Assembly (NCBI GenBank): GCA_046349975.1
Contig: JAXMBH010000011.1
Coordinates: 62,001 to 126,000, forward strand
DNA from: JABDGM01 sp046349975
GTDB taxonomy: Bacteria; Planctomycetota; Planctomycetia; Pirellulales; Lacipirellulaceae
DNA: 64,000 nucleotides
Reading direction: 5' to 3'
The notes beneath the pieces were generated by a model. That model had not been told where the DNA came from. It made no database searches and saw only the letters and a list, made by a program, of their open reading frames with translations. Below, in pieces: positions 16,770-26,050 of the stretch (position 1 is the first letter of the stretch; each line of letters starts with the position of its first letter). The position numbers were made by a program, and so were the translations under genes.

Positions 16770-19478
16770 ATGCAATTCTCTTTTCCGAAATTCGTGAGCG
16801 TCGTTTGCTTGATGACATTCATGGTCGACGCGCCCAGTACATTGCTTGGTGCCGAATCAAAGCCAGGGCCCCCAGACCAGGAACGTGTTGGTCGTCAAGA
16901 TCCGCAAAAGGCAGTGACGCCAGTAAACCAAGTGCTGACGCCGCTAGGCAAACAGTTGGATTTGCCTGGAATGCGCCCTCAGGCGTTGGCAATCGCCCCG
17001 AACGGCACCTACTTCATCACGAGCGGCAAGACAAACGAACTCCTGGTCATCGATCTCGCAAAGGCGCAAATTCGGCAGCGTGTTCCTCTACCAGCAACCG
17101 ATGTGCACGACCCGGTATCGTCCCAACTACTCAATCCAGAGAAGGAAAATCAGCTTAGCTTTACCGGCCTCATCTTCTCGCCAGGCGGTGATCGCATCTA
17201 TATGAGCAATGTGGATGGGTTCATCAGTGTCTTCAACGTGACGGCAAATGGCGAGGTGTCGCTCGCCACGGCGTGGTCGCTTGGTGCTGCTAAAGCCCCG
17301 CGGCGGCTGGCAGAGATTCCTAGCGGGTTGGCGATTTCTGCCGACGGCTCGAAACTGTACGTGTGTGGAAACCTGTCGAATCGCTTGTTCGAACTCGATG
17401 TGGCCAATGGCAAAACGGTGCGTACCTTCGACGTTGGCGTGGCGCCCTTCGATGTCGCGCTCGTGGGGACGAAGGCCTATGTGAGCAACTGGGGCGGCCG
17501 TCGGCCAAAGGACGGAGTTGAAACCGGACCGGCTGGCCGCGGCATGACCGTACGAATCGATCCGCGGACCGGTGCGTCGAATGACGGGTCCGTGTCGGTC
17601 ATCGACTTAGAAAAAGGTGTAGTCACTAAGGAGCTTCCCACCGGACTACACGCGAGCGGTTTGGCGCGATCGAACCAACATTCGTTCGTCGTTTGCTGCA
17701 ATGCCACGAGCGATAATCTGAGCGTAATCGATACGCGGAGCGACGCCGTGGTTGCGACGCTGTGGTCCAAGACGAACGCTAGCGACCTGTTGGGGGCATC
17801 GCCCAACGCGGCGGCGTTTGACGCCAGCGGACGTCGGTTATACGTCGCGAATGGGACTCAGAATGCAATTGCCGTCTTCGATTTCGATAGCGACGCGCCG
17901 CGCGAATCGAAGTTGATTGGAATGATTCCTGTCGGATGGTTCCCGGGCGCGGTGGCGGTACAAGAGGCGAGGAAAGAACTCGTAGTTGCGAATATAAAAG
18001 GACTGCCGGTGCAGCCTCCCAAAGATCGGAAACGCCCGCCGAACTCCTTCGGATCCCATGACTATACGGGGTCGCTCTCAATCGTAGGGATTCCTGCCGA
18101 CAAGGATTTGCCCGCGATTTCCGAACGCGTCGCGAGGAACCTGCGGGCACCGCGAATTGCTGCTGCGTTACTTCCACCACGAACCGACCAACCGCCGCGA
18201 CCGGTTCCAGAACGCATCGGCGAGCCGAGCTCGCTGAAGCACGTTGTTTACATCATCAAGGAAAATCGCACGTACGATCAGGTAATGGGTGACTCTGGCC
18301 GCGGTAACTCCGAGCCGTCGCTGTGCGTCTTCGGCCGGCAATTCACGCCCAACCAACACAAAATTGCCGAAGACTTTGTGCTCTTGGACAACACCTATTG
18401 CTGCGGGATCTTGAGCGCCGACGGTCATCAATGGAGTACCACCGCCTTTGCCACGGACTACATGGAACGTAGCTTCGCCGGTTTTCCGCGTAGCTACCCC
18501 GACGGCATGGGCATTGATGAGAATGATGCGCTCGCATACGCGCCGAGCGGGTTTATCTGGGACTCGGCTTTGGCCCACAAGAAAACCGTCCGCAATTATG
18601 GCGAGTTCATGGCGCCATCGGTCCACTGGCGCGATAAGTCGAAGAAGGGCTCGCCGAACTTTCTCGCCTGCTTTAACGCTTGGAAGCACCGAACCAACGA
18701 TGTCGTGTTCGAGTGTTGGCCATCCGTCGATACGCTGAAGCCATTTTCGCCGACCGATTACGTCGGCTGGGACATGTCGGTGCCAGACCAATTTCGGGCC
18801 GATTACATCATTAAAGAACTCGCCGAATTCGAGAAGAAGGGCGAGTACCCAAACCTTGTCATTATTTGTCTGCCGCAGGATCACACGAGTGGCACCACTC
18901 CCAACTGCCCAACGCCGGCAGCTTGCGTTGCCGACAATGACTTGGCGTTCGGGCGGATTGTCGAAGCGCTAAGTCATTCGAAATTCTGGCCTCAGATGGC
19001 AGTCTTCGCGATTGAGGACGACCCGCAAGCCGGCTGGGACCATGTGAGCGGCTATCGCACGGTGGCGTTTTGCGCTAGTCCGTATGCTAAGCGGGGGCAA
19101 GTCGTTAGCACACAATACAACACGACCAGCATCTTGCGAACGATTGCGCAGATCTTAGGAATGCGGCCGATGAATCAGTTCGATGCGAGCGCATTGCCCA
19201 TGTGGGACTGCTTCAATAACGAGCCGAACCTGACGCCATATTCGTCGGTGCCAGCGACATTGGCACTCGATCAGATGAACCCGGGAACCACAGCGATCGC
19301 CGACCCAGAATTGAAGGAAGACGCCATCACTTCAGCTGCACTCGATTTGCGCGGTCCGGACCGCGCGCCGGAGGATGTACTCAATCGCATTCTCTGGAGG
19401 GCGATGCGCGGCACGAAGGCGGCGTATCCGGAATGGGCCGTCACGGCAACGGCAGACGATGATGATGATGACGAGTAG
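16770..19478 (+). CDS. YncE-type beta-propeller / phosphoesterase fusion protein, exported
   Basis: A 902-residue protein. Residues 1-28 form a signal peptide (MQFSFPKFVSVVCLMTFMVD). About 45-460 is a seven-bladed propeller with repeated 'LYVCGNLSN', 'RLYVANGTQNAIAVFD' and 'IYMSNVDGFISVF' blade motifs of the YncE/cytochrome d1 type. About 490-850 is a phosphoesterase of the PF04185/alkaline-phosphatase superfamily (HVVYIIKENRTYDQVMGD, then LPQDHTSGT and AIEDDPQAGWDHV, with metal-binding Asp and His residues). The same two-domain arrangement is widespread in planctomycetes and acidobacteria; its substrate is unknown. The tail is a run of acidic residues (DDDDDDE). The ATG at 16770 is chosen because it starts the signal peptide directly; a GTG at 16719 is possible. 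Confidence 0.88.
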   Translation: MQFSFPKFVSVVCLMTFMVDAPSTLLGAESKPGPPDQERVGRQDPQKAVTPVNQVLTPLGKQLDLPGMRPQALAIAPNGTYFITSGKTNELLVIDLAKAQIRQRVPLPATDVHDPVSSQLLNPEKENQLSFTGLIFSPGGDRIYMSNVDGFISVFNVTANGEVSLATAWSLGAAKAPRRLAEIPSGLAISADGSKLYVCGNLSNRLFELDVANGKTVRTFDVGVAPFDVALVGTKAYVSNWGGRRPKDGVETGPAGRGMTVRIDPRTGASNDGSVSVIDLEKGVVTKELPTGLHASGLARSNQHSFVVCCNATSDNLSVIDTRSDAVVATLWSKTNASDLLGASPNAAAFDASGRRLYVANGTQNAIAVFDFDSDAPRESKLIGMIPVGWFPGAVAVQEARKELVVANIKGLPVQPPKDRKRPPNSFGSHDYTGSLSIVGIPADKDLPAISERVARNLRAPRIAAALLPPRTDQPPRPVPERIGEPSSLKHVVYIIKENRTYDQVMGDSGRGNSEPSLCVFGRQFTPNQHKIAEDFVLLDNTYCCGILSADGHQWSTTAFATDYMERSFAGFPRSYPDGMGIDENDALAYAPSGFIWDSALAHKKTVRNYGEFMAPSVHWRDKSKKGSPNFLACFNAWKHRTNDVVFECWPSVDTLKPFSPTDYVGWDMSVPDQFRADYIIKELAEFEKKGEYPNLVIICLPQDHTSGTTPNCPTPAACVADNDLAFGRIVEALSHSKFWPQMAVFAIEDDPQAGWDHVSGYRTVAFCASPYAKRGQVVSTQYNTTSILRTIAQILGMRPMNQFDASALPMWDCFNNEPNLTPYSSVPATLALDQMNPGTTAIADPELKEDAITSAALDLRGPDRAPEDVLNRILWRAMRGTKAAYPEWAVTATADDDDDDE

Positions 19479-19554
19479 CTGCGAGCGTCTTTCCGCGCCA
19501 GTTTCTCAACGGCCGCGAATGTTCGTGGCAACGCATTAACCGCAGCGGTGGAGG

Positions 19555-21768
19555 CTACGTTAGCTGTTTGTGGAAGCGGCCAATGCTGAGCGTCAGGATG
19601 ACAAAGCAGCAGATCGCCAGCCCTGCAGCTTCGGGAAGCAAATCGATGAAGTCGGCGCCGCGTAACACGATTCCGCGAAGGATTTCCAGGTAGTACGTCG
19701 CCGGCAGGGCGAACGTAAAAACATAGATTGGCAGCGGCATCTCGCTGCGCGGAAACATGAATCCTGCCAGCAGCACCGTCGGCAGCATAATCATAAACGC
19801 AAGCTGCATTGCTTCCAGCTGAGTGCGTGCGATCGTGGAAACCAATAATCCCAACCCTAAAGCGCACACCAGAAACAGCGTCGAAAGCCCGAACAGCAGG
19901 CCGATATCGCCCCGAATCGGCACGCCGAACACGTAGACCATCACGTTGAGTACCACCAGCATCGCGACGCACCCGACAAGTGCATAAGGAACTAGCTTGC
20001 CGAGCAACAGGCCGCCACGGCCGACCGGCGTCACAAACAATTGCTCCAACGTGCCGAGTTCGCGCTCGCGGACAATTGCAAACGCCGTGAGGAACAGCGT
20101 GACTAATTGCAGAATGATGCCAACAAGCCCTGGCACAAAGAAGTGCGAGCTTTCGAGATCAGGGTTGTACAATAGCCGCGGTCGAAACTCGATCGGCATG
20201 GCTAAATCGCCCAATTCGTTACGCGCGGGAGCGATTTGCGCGGTGTCAGCTGTCATTCTTGCGATCGAAAGCGACCGATTGATTCCCAATAAGTTCGCGG
20301 CGTTGAGCGCGGTGGTGGCAACTTGCGAATCGCTTCCGTCGATCAGAATCTGCACGTGAGCCTGCTCATGGCGTACGAGCCGTTCTGTGTAGTCTGGCGG
20401 TATGCGTAGGCCCACTTTTGCCCAGCCCGCCGTGATTGAGCGGCGGAAGGATTCATCGTCGAACACGCGGTCAACCACATCGAACGTGTGCGTGTTTTCA
20501 AATGCTTCGACGAGTTGCTCCGCCTGCGGCCTGCCATCAAGGTCGTGGACGACCATTGGAATATGTTCGATCTTCACGTTGATCGCGTAGCCGAAAATCA
20601 GAGTTTGCAGCGTAGGAATGACAAGCATGAAAAAGATCGTCGTCGGCTGCCGGCGGATGTGGAAAAACTCTTTCGTGAGCACCGCCCGGAATCCCCACAT
20701 GAGGCTGCGGCGCTCAGGTTCGCTAGCCTTCTCCGCAACAATTGGCACGATTTGCGGTACGTCGTCGCTTTCCATGATTTCGATCGCGGCGCCTGAACTA
20801 GAGTGTACGCTTGGCTGTTGCCCAACCGGCTCGCGCTCGGCAGCTCGACTGAGCGTGACGAATACATCCTCCAGCGTTGGTTCGATGGGCCGTGACTGAG
20901 AGTGTTCCGCTGGTGCATGCAATTCGGCAAGCAACTCATCGCCGGTCATCTGCTCTTCGGCCAGCACGTGGATCGTTTGCCCAAACAAAGTCGCATCACG
21001 AACTCCCTGCATTTGGCGCAGCGGCGTAAGGCGGCTCGCGGGCGCTGGCAGCTCCAGTTCCCAGCGTTTCGTTCCGGCTGGCGTGACTTGCGGCAAGGCC
21101 TTCAATTCATCGGGACGCCCGCAGACGATGAGCTTTGACTGGTAAAGATAGCCAATATCAGTACATCGCTCAGCCTCATCCATGTAATGCGTGGTGACAA
21201 GCAGCGTCTTGCCGGCGGCGGAGAGCTCGAACAGCAAGTCCCAAAGATCGCGCCGCGCGACGGGATCGATGCCGGCCGTGGGTTCGTCGAGGAAAATCAG
21301 TTCCGGTTCATGGATCAGGGCACACGCCAGCGCCAGTCGCTGCTGCCAACCGCCGGAAAGCGTGCGGGCAAGTTGGTTCAGGCGGTCGCCGAGCGAGGTG
21401 AGTTCCAACACGGCAGCGGCTCGTTCGCGCTGTTGTTCGCCGGTGAGACCGTAGATTCGGCCATAAAAATCGAGGTTCTCGCGCACCGTAAGATCGGTGT
21501 AGAGGCTGAACTTCTGCGACATGTAGCCAATGCGCCGTTTGATCGCTTCCGGCTCACGGGCGACATCGTGGCCCAAAACGGTGCCGCGACCGCCGCTGGG
21601 CGCGAGCACGCCGCACAACATGCGAATGCAGGTCGACTTGCCGCTCCCGTTGGGGCCCAGCAAGCCGAAGATGGCGCCGCGCTCGACTGAGAAACTCACA
21701 TTGTCGACCGCCACGAGTTCGCCGAACCGGCGAGTAAGGTTGCGAACTTCGATGATGGGTGCAGGCAT
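19555..21768 (-). CDS. ABC-2 exporter: ATPase fused to permease
   Basis: The 737-residue protein joins both ABC parts. Residues 1-310 are a nucleotide-binding domain: Walker A GPNGSGKST, signature LSGGWQQRLALA, Walker B ELIFLDEPTAG, and the switch His in LLVTTHYMD. About 355-737 is an ABC-2 membrane domain: one transmembrane helix near 370 (TTIFFMLVIPTLQTLIFGYA), a periplasmic loop of about 170 residues, then five helices. Related fusions and split forms (YhhJ/YbhR type) export drugs or other small hydrophobic compounds together with a HlyD-like adaptor. The adaptor gene lies 33 bases upstream on the same strand, so they form one export system. A matching outer-membrane TolC is not in the window. 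Confidence 0.92.
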   Translation of the reverse strand: MPAPIIEVRNLTRRFGELVAVDNVSFSVERGAIFGLLGPNGSGKSTCIRMLCGVLAPSGGRGTVLGHDVAREPEAIKRRIGYMSQKFSLYTDLTVRENLDFYGRIYGLTGEQQRERAAAVLELTSLGDRLNQLARTLSGGWQQRLALACALIHEPELIFLDEPTAGIDPVARRDLWDLLFELSAAGKTLLVTTHYMDEAERCTDIGYLYQSKLIVCGRPDELKALPQVTPAGTKRWELELPAPASRLTPLRQMQGVRDATLFGQTIHVLAEEQMTGDELLAELHAPAEHSQSRPIEPTLEDVFVTLSRAAEREPVGQQPSVHSSSGAAIEIMESDDVPQIVPIVAEKASEPERRSLMWGFRAVLTKEFFHIRRQPTTIFFMLVIPTLQTLIFGYAINVKIEHIPMVVHDLDGRPQAEQLVEAFENTHTFDVVDRVFDDESFRRSITAGWAKVGLRIPPDYTERLVRHEQAHVQILIDGSDSQVATTALNAANLLGINRSLSIARMTADTAQIAPARNELGDLAMPIEFRPRLLYNPDLESSHFFVPGLVGIILQLVTLFLTAFAIVRERELGTLEQLFVTPVGRGGLLLGKLVPYALVGCVAMLVVLNVMVYVFGVPIRGDIGLLFGLSTLFLVCALGLGLLVSTIARTQLEAMQLAFMIMLPTVLLAGFMFPRSEMPLPIYVFTFALPATYYLEILRGIVLRGADFIDLLPEAAGLAICCFVILTLSIGRFHKQLT

Positions 21769-21801
21769 GTTGCAACTCGAACTCTTGCTCGCGGCCCCCG
21801 C

Positions 21802-22935
21802 CTACTTCATCGGCGGATCATCGAACCAAACGTCGGCCGACGAGCCGGAGCGCAGCCGGTCGAGTCCTTCATCCAAAGTCACGCGGATACGAAAGACTTG
21901 CTTCGAACGCTCGTCGGGCGTCTGCACGTTGTTCGGCGTAAACTCAGCCTGGCGTGAGATGTACGTGATATGTCCGCGGAAGCGCTCGTTCGGAAAGCTG
22001 TCGACTGACACCCATACGGGCTGATCAATCTTTACGCCCATGTGGTTTTCCGGCACATAAGCGCGAATCCACAGACGGCTTGTATCGAGCAGCGAAAGCA
22101 CCGGGGCGTTCGGCGCGATCATGTCGCCGGGGCGCAAATCGACCGCTTCGACGACTGCATCAAGCGGCGCTGTCACGTTAAGCTCTGCCAGTTGCTGCTC
22201 GATGGCTTTGAGCGCCGCCTCGGCGGCCTCGGCAGCCGCCTTCGCTTCAGCAATTTCCTCTGGGCGATAGCCGTTCTGACGCATGAGCCACACTTGGCGC
22301 ACCTCTTCGAGCTTCGCCTTCGCCTGATCAATTTGCTCAGGACGCGTGCCTTGTTTCAGCAACGCCAAATCGTTCTGGCGAGATTCCAACGTCGCCCGCG
22401 CGACTCGCAGGCTTGTCGTCGCTTGGTCCATGTCGTCTTGCGTAGCGGCGTTGCGAGCAAACGTGCGCTCGACACGATCCATTTGCTGCTGCGCCAACAT
22501 CAGCTGTGCATCCGCCAGACGCACCTGGGCCTCGGCGGCTGCAATCTCGGGTTGTCGCGGGCCGTGCTCTAATTCAGCGAGTTGCGCGGCAAGTTGATCG
22601 TATGTCGCTTTAGCTTGGGCCACTTCTTCGGTTCGGTAACCTTTTGCCAACCGTTGATAATCAGCCGTTCGCGCCGCCAGTTCGCTTTGGGCTTGGGCAC
22701 GTCGCTCATTCAGATCAAACGGCTCCAAGGCCACCAGCAGGTCGCCCTTCTGCACCGAGGCGCCCTCCTCAATATGCACTCTTTGCACGCGTCCGCCGAT
22801 GCGTGAACCAATACGGATTTCGTACGATTCGACAAAGCCGGAAACCTGCAGCGGCACGCGGCGATATTGCGAGTAGACCAGTGCGACTACGGCACAGGCA
22901 GCGATAACGATCAGCGCTAGTCCGCGTTTTGACAC
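21802..22935 (-). CDS. HlyD-type periplasmic adaptor (membrane fusion protein)
   Basis: A 377-residue membrane fusion protein: N-terminal membrane anchor (GLALIVIAACAVVALVYS), a lipoyl-like half motif GGRVQRVHIEEGASVQKGDLL (split here as GGRVQRVHIEEG and VQKGDLL), a long coiled coil of about 180 residues rich in Ala, Gln, Glu and Arg, the second lipoyl half (NVTAPLDAVVEAVDLRPGD), and a beta-barrel domain (IRAYVPENHMGVK). The coiled coil has repeated GYRTEEVAQAKA / GTRPEQIDQAKA / GYRPEEIAEAKA segments, as in YbhG-like adaptors. The start is GTG at 22935. It links the inner-membrane ABC exporter encoded just downstream to an outer-membrane channel. Confidence 0.9.
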   Translation of the reverse strand: MSKRGLALIVIAACAVVALVYSQYRRVPLQVSGFVESYEIRIGSRIGGRVQRVHIEEGASVQKGDLLVALEPFDLNERRAQAQSELAARTADYQRLAKGYRTEEVAQAKATYDQLAAQLAELEHGPRQPEIAAAEAQVRLADAQLMLAQQQMDRVERTFARNAATQDDMDQATTSLRVARATLESRQNDLALLKQGTRPEQIDQAKAKLEEVRQVWLMRQNGYRPEEIAEAKAAAEAAEAALKAIEQQLAELNVTAPLDAVVEAVDLRPGDMIAPNAPVLSLLDTSRLWIRAYVPENHMGVKIDQPVWVSVDSFPNERFRGHITYISRQAEFTPNNVQTPDERSKQVFRIRVTLDEGLDRLRSGSSADVWFDDPPMK

Positions 22936-23048
22936 AGAATTCCCGCCAGTTCTTGGGCGTCGCTTTGGTGCAGTCTAGCAGCAAACACGCCACTATTCGA
23001 GCCGCGGAACTTAAGCGAAGACCAGCTCGTCCGGCCCGGCCCTCGCAC

Positions 23049-26018
23049 TCAGGACTCAAGCGACGCCCAGCTGATGTCGGTGCGCGTGTGGAGGCGGCTG
23101 GCTGCATCGGCGATGCCCGGGAAAACTTCCCGCAATCTCGCTACAAGCGACCGCGGCGCAATCCCCGAATCCTCGGAGATGATGAGCACGTCGTCAACAT
23201 TCGCCGACTGAACGCCCGCTAGTGGGCGGGCAGCGCTGAGGGCTTGCAGATCCGCTTCATCGCCACCGGAACGCGGCGTGAAGACGAGCGTCCGGCGATC
23301 AGCGCCGACTTGAACCAAGTCAACCGTGGCCATCTTCAGCGCCCCGTGAATTACCTTCTGGCGATCGACAAGCGCGTTAAGTGCGGCCGATGTGTCCCCG
23401 CTGACAAAAGCCTCGCCCAATACAACACTGCAGCACGAAACCAAGGTGGCGCCCAGCGTAGCGACATCGAGAAAGCGATTCGTTTGGCGGTGATCATATT
23501 TAGCCAGTTCATCACGTAGAAAGCGGTCGCTGACTGTGAGAATCAGCGATCGCAGAACGTGAGAGCTCGAGAATCGCCCAGGTGTTCCATTGAACGCCCC
23601 TTGTTCGCTAGCAAGGCAACTGACAAAAGCGAAGGCGACATCAGCCGCCAATTTGGAATCTCCGGCAGTGAATGCCACCCGATTGCGTTCGTTGCGAGCC
23701 TGCATACGCAATTCGGCATGTTTGAGGAATTCGTTGACGAAATTGCGGCACAAATGTTCCCGGAAGCGTGCCCGGAGCGACAATGACAGATTGGCTTCCG
23801 CCGCACCAGCGGCCGTTATTGCTTGCGGCGGATCGGTGTTTATGGCGGCAGCGCCGTTTGAATTGGCTAGTTCCCATTCTCGTAGTACTTGTCGCCAATT
23901 GGTGGCGGTATCCACTGTTAGCCAGAAGCGTTTGACTTCCTCGGCTAATTCCGCAGCCAATTCTTCAACGAATGGCTGCTTCTGCGCGTTAAGCGCCGCC
24001 ATGCCGAATTTACGCAAGCGCAGTGTTTGGCCGGCAACGTCTTCGCGCGGCGTGGGTGTCTGACGGCATGCAGCGAGCATGCCGCCGATTTCGCTTGTCA
24101 TCTCGGCGGCCAAGTACCACGCTATGGTCTCAAGCGAGTCTTGCGAGGGCACTTCATTGGTGCGCGAGCGAACTGGCAACCAATAAACATGGTCGAACGG
24201 ATTGGCCGCCGACTCGAACTGAGCATTTTCAGCGGTGATGCTGGTGCTCGTTTCATTGCCGTGCGTCGCGACATGCTCCAATTCCGCCAGCAGCGCGTAC
24301 GTGTTGGCCGCAAGCAAGGGCGACGCTGAGTTGTTTGCAAAGCAATTGCAGAGTAAGAAAGCCTGAACGACGGCCGTCAGGCCATGATTCGCGGCACTCG
24401 CTTTGGCGGCGTTCGCTACATCGATGACCACGCCGCTTCCCGAGCCGCCGCCCGTGCTCGCAAGAATGACAATTCGTATGGCGGAAAAAGCCAGGTCTTC
24501 ACCGTCGGGGTCAGCCTTTGCCAGCGCTGAGATTCGTGCGACCTTGTCGTCGATCAGCTTTCTAACTTCGCTCCCGTGATCGACAAGAGCGACGCGACCG
24601 AGTGGCCGATAACCCCGGGTTTCGAGCGATCGAGGAATGTTGTACAGCCAGCGGCGACTGACCCACCCCAAGATATCGCGGGCATCGTCGTAGCACTTCG
24701 GCAGTTTCAGCGGAATGTGCAACGTGTCGTCTGAGCGAAGTGGCGATTCCCACTTGCCAGAGCAGGCCTCGCGGAGGTCATCCCGGCTGGTGTCGATGGC
24801 AATCGACTCGCACCGATCAGCATACGGCCGCGCTTCGTTATCCTTCGCCAGCAACGAACGCATGCGACATAAAACGTTCGCACCCAGACCGCCGACCGCG
24901 ATATACAGCGTGGGGGGTGCAACGAACGTCGCGTTCGACCGATTGGGCACCGTCACGTCAACCACTTCTTCGCGCGGCAACGGCTCGGCTGGCAGCACGT
25001 GCTGCGGAGGCGCTATCGGCGCTGACGGTCGTTTAATCGGTTGCGTTGCCGTCTCGCGTGCTTGCGGCGATGCTGCCGGAGTGGCCGAAGGTTTTGGCAA
25101 AGTGACGCGGGAAGACGTCGGTTTCGTGTCGTTTGGGCCAAGCAAAGCTGGCGTCGGTAACGCAGGCGCTGATTGAGCCAATTCCGAGTTCACACGCGGC
25201 GCGAACGGCCTGCCACTATTCGCAAGCGCGTTCACGAACGCCTTGCACGAAGGAAATCGCTCAGCAGGCGACTTAGCAAGAGCACGTCCGACGATTTCGC
25301 GATCATCGGCCGGCAATGCCAACAACTGGGGCTCGGATTGAGTATGCTGTTTCGCCAACTGGGCAGCCGTGCGGCCCGGGAAGGGAAGGGCGCCCACAAG
25401 CATTTCCTGGTACACAATTGCCAGGCTGTACTGGTCGCTTGCTGCAGATGGATCGTCGTCGAACATTTCAGGCGATGCGTAGGTCGGCGTCATTCCCGAA
25501 ATCATCGAGTTCTGCGTTCGCGATGCAAGCTCCTTCACGAGTCCGAAGTCGGCCACCTTGATGTGGTCGCCAAGGACAAGCAAGTTCTCCGGCTTGATAT
25601 CCAAATGCAGCAGGCTGTGACGCTGCGATAGAAAATCGAGAGCCTCCGCAGCATCGGCCATGTACCGCAATAGTTCATCGCGGGGAATGCCCGGCAATCC
25701 TTCGGAACGGCATTGACGCAGCCGCTGCTCAAGGCTCATGTCCGCAAGTTCGGTAAGGATTACCAGCCGTCCACCGATCAAATCAAAACGTTCCAGCGAC
25801 AACAAGAACGGATGCCGCACGCCCTTAATGCGCTCGAGGGCCTTCAATTCCTGCGACGCGAATTCATCGTCGCAGTACCCATACACGATCTTTACCGCTT
25901 TGGCGATGCCACCCGGCGCCTCGGCCCGCCAAACCTCCGCATACCCGCCAGCCCCAATTCGCTCGGCGAGCGTGTAGCCGGGAATCGTGATTTCGCAAGT
26001 TTGATTGCCGGTCGACAT
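23049..26018 (-). CDS. serine/threonine protein kinase fused to a tubulin/FtsZ-like GTPase domain
   Basis: A 989-residue fusion. Residues 14-265 are a Hanks-type kinase: glycine loop IGAGGYAEV, catalytic Lys43 in AVKIV, catalytic loop HLDIKPENLL (138-147, HLD in place of HRD), DFG 157-159 and the APE-equivalent SPEMF. A Pro/Ala-rich linker (about 270-365) follows. From about 370 to the end is a tubulin-like domain of the Tubulin_2 type: it opens with IAVGGLGANV (373-382) and carries the nucleotide signature STGGGSGSG (521-529), equivalent to GGGTGSG of FtsZ/tubulin. No transmembrane helix is seen, so it is cytosolic. ATG at 26018 is used; a GTG eight codons upstream is possible. It lies eight bases after the FHA gene (if GTG is used) and is presumably its partner, because FHA domains bind phosphothreonine. 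GTP binding or polymerisation is inferred, not shown. Confidence 0.88.
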   Translation of the reverse strand: MSTGNQTCEITIPGYTLAERIGAGGYAEVWRAEAPGGIAKAVKIVYGYCDDEFASQELKALERIKGVRHPFLLSLERFDLIGGRLVILTELADMSLEQRLRQCRSEGLPGIPRDELLRYMADAAEALDFLSQRHSLLHLDIKPENLLVLGDHIKVADFGLVKELASRTQNSMISGMTPTYASPEMFDDDPSAASDQYSLAIVYQEMLVGALPFPGRTAAQLAKQHTQSEPQLLALPADDREIVGRALAKSPAERFPSCKAFVNALANSGRPFAPRVNSELAQSAPALPTPALLGPNDTKPTSSRVTLPKPSATPAASPQARETATQPIKRPSAPIAPPQHVLPAEPLPREEVVDVTVPNRSNATFVAPPTLYIAVGGLGANVLCRMRSLLAKDNEARPYADRCESIAIDTSRDDLREACSGKWESPLRSDDTLHIPLKLPKCYDDARDILGWVSRRWLYNIPRSLETRGYRPLGRVALVDHGSEVRKLIDDKVARISALAKADPDGEDLAFSAIRIVILASTGGGSGSGVVIDVANAAKASAANHGLTAVVQAFLLCNCFANNSASPLLAANTYALLAELEHVATHGNETSTSITAENAQFESAANPFDHVYWLPVRSRTNEVPSQDSLETIAWYLAAEMTSEIGGMLAACRQTPTPREDVAGQTLRLRKFGMAALNAQKQPFVEELAAELAEEVKRFWLTVDTATNWRQVLREWELANSNGAAAINTDPPQAITAAGAAEANLSLSLRARFREHLCRNFVNEFLKHAELRMQARNERNRVAFTAGDSKLAADVAFAFVSCLASEQGAFNGTPGRFSSSHVLRSLILTVSDRFLRDELAKYDHRQTNRFLDVATLGATLVSCCSVVLGEAFVSGDTSAALNALVDRQKVIHGALKMATVDLVQVGADRRTLVFTPRSGGDEADLQALSAARPLAGVQSANVDDVLIISEDSGIAPRSLVARLREVFPGIADAASRLHTRTDISWASLES

Positions 26019-26050
26019 CGTAAATTTAACTGGCAAGTTCACCGTACCGA

